NCBI GenBank assembly: GCA_019022495.1
Contig: JAFEKR010000046.1
Span: forward strand, 124,001 to 188,000
Length of the DNA: 64,000 nucleotides
Source of the DNA: Epichloe hybrida
Lineage: Eukaryota > Ascomycota > Sordariomycetes > Hypocreales > Clavicipitaceae
Direction of reading: 5' to 3'
The notes under the pieces were generated by a model, which did no database searches, was not told the DNA's origin, and was given only the letters and a program-made list of their open reading frames with translations. Of the stretch, positions 45,737-56,882 are shown in pieces. The position numbers and the translations under genes are program-made. Each line of letters begins with the position of its first letter. Position 1 is the stretch's first letter.

Positions 45737-48700
45737 CACTATAAAAGTTAGTAAATAGGTAGTAAAGGAGAAGTAATAACTTATAATCCCTAGGGTAGGG
45801 GTAGGATATATAGTAACTAAAAGTTACTAGTATAAAATAATATACTAATTATACATAGCTAAAGTAGCTTACCTAGGGAGTAAGTAAAGGTCTAGAGAAC
45901 ATATAATAAAACATACCTAATAGACCTTAGCAGCCCTAGTTAAACTAAAGGAAATATAATAAGCTATATTAGCGTAATTAAACCCTAAAATAAGGTTTAG
46001 ATAATAGGTACTAAAATAGTAGTAAGTTACCTTAGAAAACATATAATTATTAGGGTTATTAGGGTCCTAATTACTTAGGGCGTCTATTAAAGTTTTTACC
46101 TAATTAAGGGTAGTAAGAAAATCCAGAAAATCCCCTTATATAGTTAGTATTACCTAGAGAGATATAGGTAATTAGGGACTAAAAGAGCAGAGAATATAAT
46201 ATACTTACTATCTTATAAGTATTACCACGTTTAACACACTAGATATAACACTTAAAATATTTCCTTTTAATAATAGCGGTTAGCACGCTAAGGAATTAAT
46301 AGTTAATCTAAGGGATGTTAGGCTTAGCTAGAGAATTCTTCTTAAAGTCCGCGTAACCTATACGCAGATAATATATATAAGAACATCCTCTTAAATAGAT
46401 ATTAGGGATAGCTATAATAATAACGCTCTTAACACTTTCCCTATCTAATTCTATTCTAATAATAAGGTAAGTAATAAAGGTAAAGTTATAGTAACTAATA
46501 ATATAATAGTATCTAGGGAAAAGTTTACTATAGATAAGAAAGGGAAAAGTTAGTAACATAATAGGGAGTCATAGGTGAATTTATACTTCAAACACTAATA
46601 TTATTTATTATTATTTTAGTATAGCTACTACTTAGTAAATAGCTATATAGTACCTACTAAAAGCTATTTAGGAGCCTAGCTAAAAGTAAGGGGGTAATTA
46701 TAAGGCCTTACTTATAACACTAGCATACTAGCGCACTACTAGGCAGGCGCACCACGCCCTAGGGCTAGGTTTACGTAACACTAGTAAGTCACTACCTATA
46801 AGTTAGTAACTTACACGCATAACACACTTAGACCTAGCAAGCTTCAGTTAATATACAAACGCCCTCATATCTCTTGCCTAGCTATCCCTTTGTTCTCACA
46901 GTAATCCTGTAAAGAGGTCTAATTAATTTAATTATAGTCTCTTCTAGAAAGAGATATGTAATTTGCTTTAGTAATCTCACGATAATTAGCCTCGTTAGTA
47001 TTATATGCAATTAAGTGTAAGCTTGCGTAATATTACGAATCCAAAGGTAAATGCCTTTTCTTTTTAATAATAGAGCGATAGCTATAATAAGGCGTTAGCT
47101 TGCTTATTAAATTATTAGTAATTATGTTAGGATGAATTCCTTTCCTTTATTATTATAGCCTTATATAATAAGATAAGATTTCTTATATAGTAAGTCTATT
47201 CCTTTACCTTTAATCTCTCTAACTATATAAGAATTAAAGATTCTATAGCCTCCGTGCTTTACTAGGTTAAACTTAACGAATTTGAACACATCACAAGCTT
47301 ATAAAGCGTTAATCTTAGCTTAATCGGACTATTTAAAGGGTTTTCCTAGGGTTATAATCCTTCCTTCTTAGCGAAGCTAAAGGGTAAGGTTCTAATTAGC
47401 CTTTTCCTTTGCTATAAGGAATACTATACTTAGTATCCCTCTAGTTATAACCTCTTAAATAAAGGCCTTCTCTTAATCTTTATTTATAAGTATATAGAGC
47501 TAAACTAGGCTAATATCCTTCTTAGGGCTATAAGGTTTTCTTTTCCTTACTTTTATTCCTTTAGGGCGTGGTAATAAGTCTTTAACTTAATAGCTTCCCC
47601 TTAGGGTCTTTTAGGCTTTACAAGCCTCTTTATTAGACTCTCCTATACTTATAAATTACACTATAAGGGCCTTTCTTAGTCTCCCTTACTTTCTCTTAGC
47701 TAGTGTCTATAGCTCTTTACTATCTTCTATTAGAGAATCTCTTTTATTAGCACTAGTTAGTTATATAGTTACTTCTTCCTCTGTATTACTTAGCTATTAC
47801 TCTAGTAAATTATAGGGCTTTATCTCCTACTACTCTAGCCTTTTTATAGTATATAAGTCTTTATAATAGGGCTTTACTACTATAGAGTAGAACTTCACTA
47901 GGCTATAGGGTATATTAATAGTATAGGTCTCTCTATTAGTAGTAAGTAGCTTATATAAGCTATGCTAGCTACGTTTCTCTCTTTACACGCGTATATTAGC
48001 TTGCAAAGGTAACTAATATATAGGCGCTATATTAGGACTATTCTAAGCTCTAAGGGTATTATAAACCTGCTATAAAGCTAGATAGTAGCGGACTTTATTA
48101 GTGGCTTTATAAATTACTTTAGTATATTAAATAATAAAGATACTTAGCAGCGACTTATCTATTATTTGTAGGTAGCCTCTAAAGACTAGTATAGTTAGGA
48201 TAATACTATTTAGGCTTGTAGAGTTATTAATTACCTTAATAGCTATTTAGAGATATTACTCTAGCGCAAGCTCTGTTCTAATTAAGTCTATAATAATATT
48301 ATAGGCTTAGCATAGAGGTCTGTAGTATCTCTTAACCTTTCTAATACTATTGTAAGCTTTAATTAGCATCTTACTAGTTTTAATTAACATTAATTAAGCA
48401 TAATACCTGAATTTAGTGGAAGCGAAGTTATTACTAGTATTATGAATAATCTAATCTGGAGGTCTGAGATAAGTATTAATCTAATATTTGCGAATTATAT
48501 CCTAGATATCTTAAGCCTTTTGCTTCTTTAGATTAAGGAATTAGGCTACTTAGAATAAGGTTACTAAATTAATAATATAAAGCACTAGTTAGCTATTAAT
48601 TTACACGATATTAATAATAATCTTATAGTTAAATTTGTGATTATTCTTAATTATGAATTTGAATTAGCTAGGGGCCTTTCTATATATCTAGTAATAGTAG

Positions 48701-51700
48701 CAGACTTTAGTTAATTCCTTAATTACCTAGTGTTTAACTTTATAACTAGCTTAGTAAAGGATCTTTACAAGTTATTAAACAGAAGGGTAACTAAGTTAAT
48801 AATATAATTAATAGATATCTCCTTCTAAAAGGTAGAAGGTAACTATTTCTCTTACTTCTAGTAACTACTAAGGATAGCCCTATTATTACATAATAGGTAT
48901 AGTCTTATTACCTTAGATAAGTATATTAGTAAGGTTATTAATCTTAACTTATATTTTATCTATATTAGTAATTAAGAAGAGGAAGGGGGTAGCTATATTA
49001 AGGACATAGAATTTAAGCTCTCTAAGTTTTATAAGCATATAAAGAATTCCTCTTATAACTACTAATCTAGCACTAAATATAATAATTTAGGGTTTATAAG
49101 GAGTTACCTTTAATAAAGGCATTAATCTTAATAGAGCCTTTACTTATGCCTCTCCTATAGTTAACTTTCCTACAGCGCTAGTATTAGGTATAATCCCTCT
49201 AAAGACCTCTTCAGAATAGTATTCTTTAAAGATATAATAGATTAAGCCTTTATTACACTCTTATAGCTTATAAAGCTCCTACCTAAGAAATATATATTAG
49301 AAGGCTTAATTATTTAGGGTTATAAGAACATTAACATTAGTAGCATTATAGTTAGTTTATAATCTAGAGTAAAAGAATTATATAATACTTAGGTATACTA
49401 TTAATAGTAGCTCCTCTATATTATTATTATTATCTTTAGCTTCTATATAGGCTAAAAGATATAATTCCTAATTCTAACCTAAGCCTTTATTAGGCTTATT
49501 ATTATTCTACTCTTTATAGGAGGTAAGGAATACCTAGAATCTCTTCTCTAAAGAGGGTATATAATATATTTTACTAGCCTACTAGTAGTCTTTCTCCTTT
49601 TAATATTCTTTAGTAAAGTAATTAGAGAACTAGTAGCTACTCTTACTATACATAAAGTAACACTTAGTGCTTAGCCTAGGGCTCTATCTATAATAACTTC
49701 CTTTACTATAGGGGAATAATCACTATCTATACTAATAATTAGTAAACATAGCTTCTAGAGGGTCTCCTTATTAGTACTAAAGGTATTAGGAGAGCCTCTT
49801 ATTTAATTCTATAATAGTAATTACCTTACAAAGGTCTCTAGTAAGACTTTTAAAGCCTACAGAGTATATATATTTCACTATCTAACATTTAGGCACACTA
49901 GCTATAGTATTTAAGGCTTACTTATAGAGTTTAGTATTTACTATCTTAGTAAGGTATAGGCCTCTATAAATCTTCTTAAGGGTTAATAATATAATCTTAA
50001 GGCACTTAAGCTTACTTTTATTAGGATTCTTCTTAATTATACTCTTTAGTATTATATTACTTTACTTATAGTAATAGAATTACTAGTTACTTTCTATCTT
50101 AAAGCACTAATAAATATAAGTAATTATCTCTTTATAGGAATAGTTATTCCTAAAGAGGTAATTAAGGTAATATTACTTAGTATTACTTATTAATATAATA
50201 GGGAAAGCCTTCTAATAATACATTTAAGAAAAGTTAATTCTATTATACTTATTTTTAAAGAGCGTAATGTTTAGTATTAAGAAGTTATATAGCTTTCCAC
50301 TATAGTAATTACTATCCTTATATATCTTTATAAGCTCTAAGATTTTCTTTATAATTTAATCTTCAGAGGGGAATTACTATAAAGGCATAATTTATTATAA
50401 ATAACAGTCTACTAGTTATTCTTAATAATAATTATCTAGATAGAGCTATTAATATAATAGGGATTATTATAAGGGTTCTTATAAGGATTTAAGTAATCTC
50501 TAGGGTTAGGGAAGGTTAATTTCTAGGGTAGGTTATTAGGGCTATTAATATTAAGGTTCTAGGGGTTTAGAAAATTATAGTCTTTCTTATAATCTTTCCT
50601 ATAACTAAAGGGGCATTAAGGTTTAATAAAGCACTTCCTTAAGCAATACTAGGATTAAATATCCTAGGCCTTACCTAATAAGGACACTATAATCTTATAA
50701 AGAATTACATAATTCTCTAATAATATCCTTAGATGCCCTTTTAAAGGTGTCTTTAGACTAGCCTTTAAAGTCTTCTTAGAATAATTCCTATAGGTTATTA
50801 TCTCTCTAACCTTAATACTTACTAAGGTTAATGAATTTTATAATCTAGTTATTAAGCTTAAGCTATATAGTAGTCTTTAAATCTAGCTTAACGGATTCTT
50901 TCTAATTACTAGAGAAGTTATAAGTAAGCTATTAAAGGCATAAGGGTAACTTATACTCTTAGGGTCTTTTAGGGATAATAGTTAGAGCCTTACTATTACT
51001 AGTAGCCTTTACTCTTATAGAAGGTCTAGATTCCTTTGCTATCTTTAACTATAAAAGGAATATTACTAATTTATTATTTTTACTACTAATTAAGCTCCTA
51101 TGTTTACCTATTGCTATTATAAGGTTCTTCTTTCGTATTTTAGGAGCATTATTGCTTTAATAAAATCAGAAGGTTATGAAAACAGGAAAAACAAAAGAAA
51201 AAGTAGTAGAAGTAGTAAAAGTAGTAATAAGAATAAATTAATAGAGATAAAGAAAGTAATATAAGTTCTAAAAGTAACTAGAAAATAATAGGAAAAGTAA
51301 TAAGAGAATAATAGGAATTACTACTTCCTATTTTTTATGAAAAGGAGGGAAGGAGGTAATCTCTTTTTCTTGCTAATAAGTATAGGGCGAATAGCACTAA
51401 TAATAAAGGGGGTAAAAAACAAGTAGTAGATGCTTATAGGGAGAGATTAAAGGTCTATTAGAAGGTAATATATTAAAGGGAATTTATAGGTGTATTAGCT
51501 AGCTTAGCTAAGGTTATTTAATATTAGGTTTGAAATAAATGCCTTACGGTAATAGATTTAGTTAGTTGGTTAGTTTTCTTGTAATAGACAATAAAATCAA
51601 TAATTAATAACAATATCCTAGATAGATATAATAAAGTTATATCCCTAAGCCTAAGGGTTAATAAATTAATTCCTTAGAAGCCTAATAAGCCTATAACTAG

Positions 51701-51857
51701 GATTCTAGTCTCTTCCTTTAGCACACTTATATAGTCATGCCTCTTTACCGTAATAACTATTATAGCATAATAAGAGGTAATAGTAGTAGTATTTATAGAA
51801 ATGTCTCTTCTTATAATACCTAGCTTATCTATAGTTATAAAGTTAATTACTAATTAG
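45737..51857. other. AT-rich, RIP-like block, gene-free
   Basis: Base composition changes sharply near 45737. For 6.1 kb the sequence is dominated by TA, TTA and TAGT words. Stop codons are frequent in all frames, and the longest frame is about 83 codons (46308-46559) with no content. This pattern is what repeat-induced point mutation leaves of old transposons. Parts are recognisable as repeats: 50735-50920 recurs at 55085-55260, and 51505-51857 recurs at 55475-55833, so the segment next to LTR copy 1 is retroelement body. No protein domain can be read. Confidence 0.75.
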
Positions 51858-52115
51858 TGTTAGTTACACTAAGGTCCTATATAGGTAATAAATCCTATAT
51901 AAATTAAAGTTAATAATAGTTAGTTAGTTTAATAGGAAAGAGGGAGAAGAGAGGGAAAGTCTAGATACTAGAAAAGTGGGCGAAATCCGTATGTAGGGCA
52001 TAAAAGGGGGTGGCGAATTAATGCAGCTAATCACATCACGTGTATCGCGCTAGACCCACAATTCGGTCTAGTCTTTGGCTATAATTAAACTAATAAAGAT
52101 CCGAAGGAATTAACA
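51858..52115 (-). mobile_element. LTR copy 1 (258 bp)
   Basis: It starts TGTTAG and ends TTAACA, and is homologous over its whole length to the two LTRs at 53723 and 55834. The 350 bp to its left also match the sequence left of LTR copy 3, so copies 1 and 3 represent the same end of the same kind of element. I did not find its partner LTR further left by reading. Orientation follows the polypurine argument given for the complete element. Confidence 0.75.
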
Positions 52116-52117
52116 GA

Positions 52118-53512
52118 AATACTAGTAAAATTACCTTTTTTATTCTTTTTATAAAAGACTTTTTTACTAGGGGGAATACTAGTAAAATTACCTTTTTTAC
52201 TAAAGACTTTTTTACTAGGGGGAATACTAGTAAAATTACCTTTTTTACTAAAGACTTTTTTACTAGGGGGAATGCTAGTAAAATTACCTTTTTTACTAAA
52301 GACTTTTTTACTAGGGGGAATACTAGTAAAATTAACTTTTTTACTAGAGACTTTTTTACTAAGGGGAATGCTAGTAAAATTACCTTTTTTATTCTTTTTA
52401 TAAAAGACTTTTTTACTAGGGGGAATACTAGTAAAATTACCTTTTTTACTAAAGACTTTTTTACTAGGGGGAATGCTAGTAAAATTACCTTTTTTACTAA
52501 AGACTTTTTTACTAGAGGGAATACTAGTAAAATTAACTTTTTTACTAAGGGGAATGCTAGTAAAATTACCTTTTTTACTAAAGACTTTTTTACTAGGGGA
52601 AATACTAGTAAAATTACCTTTTTTACTAAAGACTTTTTTACTAAGGGGAATGCTAGTAAAATTACCTTTTTTATTCTTTTTATAAAAGACTTTTTTACTA
52701 GGGGAAATACTAGTAAAATTACCTTTTTTACTAGAGACTTTTTTACTAAGGGGAATACTAGTAAAATTACTTTTTTTACTAAAGACTTTTTTACTAGGGG
52801 GAATGCTAGTAAAATTACCTTTTTTATTCTTTTTATAAAAGACTTTTTTACTAGGGGAAATACTAGTAAAATTACCTTTTTTACTAGAGACTTTTTTACT
52901 AAGGGGAATACTAGTAAAATTACTTTTTTTACTAAAGACTTTTTTACTAGGGGGAATGCTAGTAAAATTACCTTTTTTACTAAAGACTTTTTTACTAGGG
53001 GGAATACTAGTAAAATTACTTTTTTTACTAAAGACTTTTTTACTAGGGGGAATGCTAGTAAAATTACCTTTTTTACTAAAGACTTTTTTACTAGGGGGAA
53101 TACTAGTAAAATTACTTTTTTTACTAAAGACTTTTTTACTAGGGGGAATGCTAGTAAAATTACCTTTTTTACTAAAGACTTTTTTACTAAGGGAAACACT
53201 AGTAAAATTACCTTTTTTATTCTTTTTATAAAAGACTTTTTTACTAGGGGGAATACTAGTAAAATTACCTTTTTTACTAGAGACTTTTTTACTAGAGGGA
53301 ATACTAGTAAAATTACCTTTTTTACTAGAGACTTTTTTACTAGGGGAAATACTAGTAAAATTACCTTTTTTATTTTTTTTATAAAAGACTTTTTTACTAG
53401 GGGAAATACTAGTAAAATTACCTTTTTTACTAAAGACTTTTTTACTAAAGACTTTTTTACTAAAGACTTTTTTACTAAAGGGAGTACTAGCAAAATTACC
53501 TTTTTTACATAA
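52118..53512. repeat. 1.4-kb minisatellite of 48/57-bp units
   Basis: About 28 head-to-tail units. The common unit is 48 bp and contains TTTTTTACTAAAGACTTT and GGGGGAATACTAGTAAAATT. A second class of 57 bp has TTTTTATTCTTTTTATAAAAG in place of the middle part. Shorter units of 33 and 15 bp also occur. All lengths are multiples of three, so two minus-strand frames stay open throughout (478 and 467 codons, Lys-rich: SKKGNFTSIPPSKKVF and VKKVILLVFPLVKKSL). It begins immediately after LTR copy 1. I do not think it is a normal gene, because the last codons of the frame lie inside the LTR. Confidence 0.9.
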
Positions 53513-53566
53513 ACCTAGCAAGCTTTAGTCCATATATAAGGCCCTTATATCTCTTGCTTAGCTATA
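53511..53566. repeat. 55-bp sequence also present at 46831-46886
   Basis: Both copies begin ACCTAGCAAGCTT and contain CATATCTCTTGC/TATATCTCTTGC followed by CTTAGCTAT/CCTAGCTAT. They differ mainly by transitions, as expected after RIP. They may be ends of another repeat family. Confidence 0.6.
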
Positions 53567-53722
53567 GCCTATCCCTCTTTCTTATACTATAGCTACATAA
53601 GGGCGAAGCTACCCTAGGCCCCCCCCTTAGAATAAGAACTTGTTAAGGCTAATTTTCCTTGTTCGCAGCTAGACTATATTAACGCCACGTGTTTATCTAG
53701 CCTATTTATAACTTATAAAAAC

Positions 53723-56089
53723 TGTTGGATGCACCAAGGTCCTACGCAGGTAATAAATCCCGTATAATTGAAGTCGATGATAGATAGTTAAATAGCTAGG
53801 AAAGAGAGAGAAGAGAGGGAAAGTCTAAATACTAGAAAAGTAAGCGAAATCTATATATAAGGCATAAAAGGGGGTGGCGAATTAATGCAGCTAATCACAT
53901 CGCGTGTATCACGCTAGACCTATAATTAGTCTAGTCTTTAGCCACGATTAAACTAATAAAGATCTAAAGGAATTAACACTAGTAATCTCTCTTTTTCCTT
54001 TGTAGCTAAAGAGCTTAAAAATATAATAAAAATTAAATTAAAGGAAAGTATATACTAGTAAATCCCTTAATAGGAATCCGCTACTCTAATTAGCTATTGT
54101 AGCATTAGTTAATTAAATTAATTCGTTAGTCCTTGCCTAAGCTCCTATCTCCTAATATCATAGGTCTCTTTACCTATCCTTTAATATAAATCATTAATTC
54201 ATTTAAATTAATTAAAGAGAAAAGTAACGAATTTAGCAATAATTTAGTTATTACGTCTGCTAGATTATCGTTGCTGTTAATTTACCTAACTTTGTAGATC
54301 TCGTGCCTCTCGTACGATTGACAAAGAGCTATGATATTAATCATTAGTCTCTTCTCCTTCGTGGTTCCTAGCTTTATAAGGGTCTTAAAGGTCTTGAGGG
54401 TCTTGTGCCTTGATAAAGGTCTTGAGGGTCTCGTGCCTTAATGAAGGTCTCGAGGGTCTTGTGCCTTGATGAAGGTCTTAAGGGTCTCGTGCCTCAATGA
54501 AGGTCTCGAGGGTCTTGTGCCTCCTTGCTACTAATAATCTAAATCAACTGTAACTAGAGGGATATGTAATAAGCTTGTGTGCGTACGTAACGTAGACCTT
54601 CGTGATGTATGCCTACGTAATATGCCTCGTAATATATTATTCCTCTTATAGCTTCCTATCTTAAAGCGTTATTTAATATTATGTGTAGGCATTAAGTCTT
54701 TAGGCATCGGGTCTTAATGATCTTTGCATTTAACAGCTTATTATTAATCTTCGAGGTCTTCAGGTGATTGCTCTTAATGATCTTCGGTAATCTTATTAGT
54801 AGCTTATTAGACCTCTTCCTCTGCAAGGAATACTTCAATTAGCATCCCCTCAGCAACAATCTCTTTAATTAACAATTCGGCCGCGATCTCTTTAATTAAC
54901 GCTTCGGCTTGGCCCCCAGGGTCTTTAGGGTCTTTAGTCTTAGGCTACGGCGATCTTCTCTCTTCTTAAATTACTTATTATAAGGCAGCCATAGCTGAAG
55001 GACCTCGAGTAACGTACACACCACTATCTCGTAGGGAATTACATAGCTATTATATAATCTTACTATCAGCCCTTACGAAGGTATTCCTAGACTATTCTTT
55101 AAAGTCCTCTAGGAATAATTCCTAGAGGTTATTATCCCTCTAACCTTAATACTTACTAAGGTTAATAAACCTTATAATCTAGTTATTAAGTTTAGATTAT
55201 ATAGTAGTCTCTGGATTAGGGTTAACAGACTCTTTCTAGTCTTTTATAAGGGCATAGGAAAGGGGTTGTAATTGCCTTAGTAATTCATTCTTTAAAGGTC
55301 TTGCTTAGGGCATTGTGTATAGAGGTGCGATTATAATAAGGGAAAATAAAAAGTTAGGGTAGAAAAAGGGGGGGGGGGGGTCTCTATAGGTGCCTATTAA
55401 AAGGAACAGAGCTTGTTATTTAATTGTATTAGATAATATCGTTAGCAATAGTTGTAATAATTAATTTAAGTCAGCTAGCTTGGCTAAGGTTATTTAACGT
55501 CAGGTTCGAAATAAATGCCTTGCGGCGATAGATTCAGTTATTTGGTTAGTTTTCTCGTAATAGACAATAAAATTAACAATTAACAATAATATCCTAGATA
55601 GATATAACAAAGTTATATCCCTAAGCCTAAGGGTTAATAGATTAATTCCTTAGAAGCCTAATAAGCCTATAACTAGGATTCTAGTCTCTTTCTTTAGTAT
55701 ACTTATGTAGTTATGCCTCTTTACTATAATAACTATTATAGTATAATAAGGGGTAGTAGTAGTAGTGTCTGTAAAAATGTCTTTTCTTATAATACCTAGC
55801 TTATCTATAGTTATAAAGTTAACTACTAATTAGTGTTAGATACACTAAGGTCCTACGTAGGTAATAAATCCTATATAATTAAAGTTAATAATAGATAGTT
55901 AGATAGCTAGGAAAGAGAGAGAAAAGAGGGAAAGTCTAGATGCTAGAAAAGTGAGCGAAATTCGTATATGAGGCACAAAAGGGGGTGGCGAATTAATGCA
56001 GCCAATCACATCGCGTGCATCGCGCCGGACCTACAATTGGTCTGGTCTTTGGCCACGATTGAACCGATGAAGATCCAAAGGAATCAACA
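53723..56089 (-). mobile_element. LTR retroelement, 2.37 kb, internally deleted or non-autonomous
   Basis: Two 256-bp LTRs (53723-53978 and 55834-56089) begin TGTTG/TGTTA and end AATTAACA/AATCAACA. The element is flanked by a perfect 5-bp duplication AAAAC (53718-53722 and 56090-56094). The two LTRs differ almost only by C-T and G-A changes. The sequence beside the left LTR, read on the minus strand, is a purine tract (AAAGGAAAAAGAGAGA) ending six bases from the TGTT. This suits a polypurine tract and suggests minus orientation with the right LTR as 5'. The 1.86 kb interior holds no readable protein and includes a 28-bp tandem repeat. It is too short for a full gag-pol. Confidence 0.8.
54389..54521. 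repeat. 28-bp tandem repeat, five copies
   Basis: Five units with consensus AAGGTCTCGAGGGTCTTGTG plus CCTTGATG. They differ from one another by C/T exchanges at a few positions. They lie inside the LTR element. Confidence 0.85.
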
Positions 56090-56882
56090 AAAACCTTGAG
56101 AAAACTATTAGTATTCAAAGTAAGTTTTACTAAAAGATTTCTAGTATTACAAGCACAAATATAAAAAATAACTTGTTTAAGTATATTTATCAAAGAAAAG
56201 TACTAGGAATAATTGATTTGAAAATATTTTAAGGTTATTAACTAGGGCTAATGTATGTAACTTGTGAGAACAATAAGAATTACTAGTAATACCTAGTTTC
56301 ATAATTAATAACTAAATAATTATTACCTTAGTAATAGGAAAAGTTAGGTTTTATCTATTGTAGTTTACTATAGTTATAATTATTTGTGTTAATTCTTAAA
56401 CTAGCTAGGTATTGCTAGTAATTTTTTATGTTCCTTGAAAATTAAATGCATTAGCTATAGCTAATAACCCTAAAAAAATTAAAAATCAATTAACTAAATG
56501 CATTAACTATAACTAATACCCTTGAAATTCTAGTAATTAATGAAAATGAATTGAATTTGTCCTGTAATAAATTGTAATTATAGGTGTAACTATAATTAAT
56601 TTTAACTATTACAACTACAACTACAGTATTACATTCTTCGTTGTAAATACAATGCTCTGGCTATAATGCCTTTGAATATTTTAGATGAATATTAAGTTTA
56701 AATGCAAACACACTGAGGACTTTCTCTAGTTTCAAAGATTAAATATCCTTCTTAGCTAGAGTATAGGGCAGAGAAAAGAATCTCTTTATTTCGCAAATCC
56801 CAACTATTCGTCTAAATGCTAAATTTGGTCCGCGCCAGAAGAACACCTTGGAGTTTATATCTCAAATTCGATCAGTGAACAT
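56090..56882. other. AT-rich sequence downstream of the LTR element
   Basis: AT-rich sequence up to the 3' end of the GMP synthase gene. From about 56700 the composition becomes more normal. No gene is seen. Confidence 0.5.

Noticed and set aside
46049..46090. TTAGGG-like words suggesting an internal telomere repeat
   Set aside because: Only scattered TTAGGG within AT-rich decay, without a tandem array.
46308..46559. 83-codon frame in the AT-rich block
   Set aside because: Composition is Ile/Tyr/Asn-rich as expected from AT-rich noise.
52085..53521. Lys-rich 478-codon frame as a genuine gene
   Set aside because: It consists almost only of the minisatellite, ends inside an LTR and has an equally long frame overlapping it. 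Kept as a repeat and a finding, not a CDS.
55993..56193. 66-codon minus-strand frame
   Set aside because: It is mostly LTR sequence.
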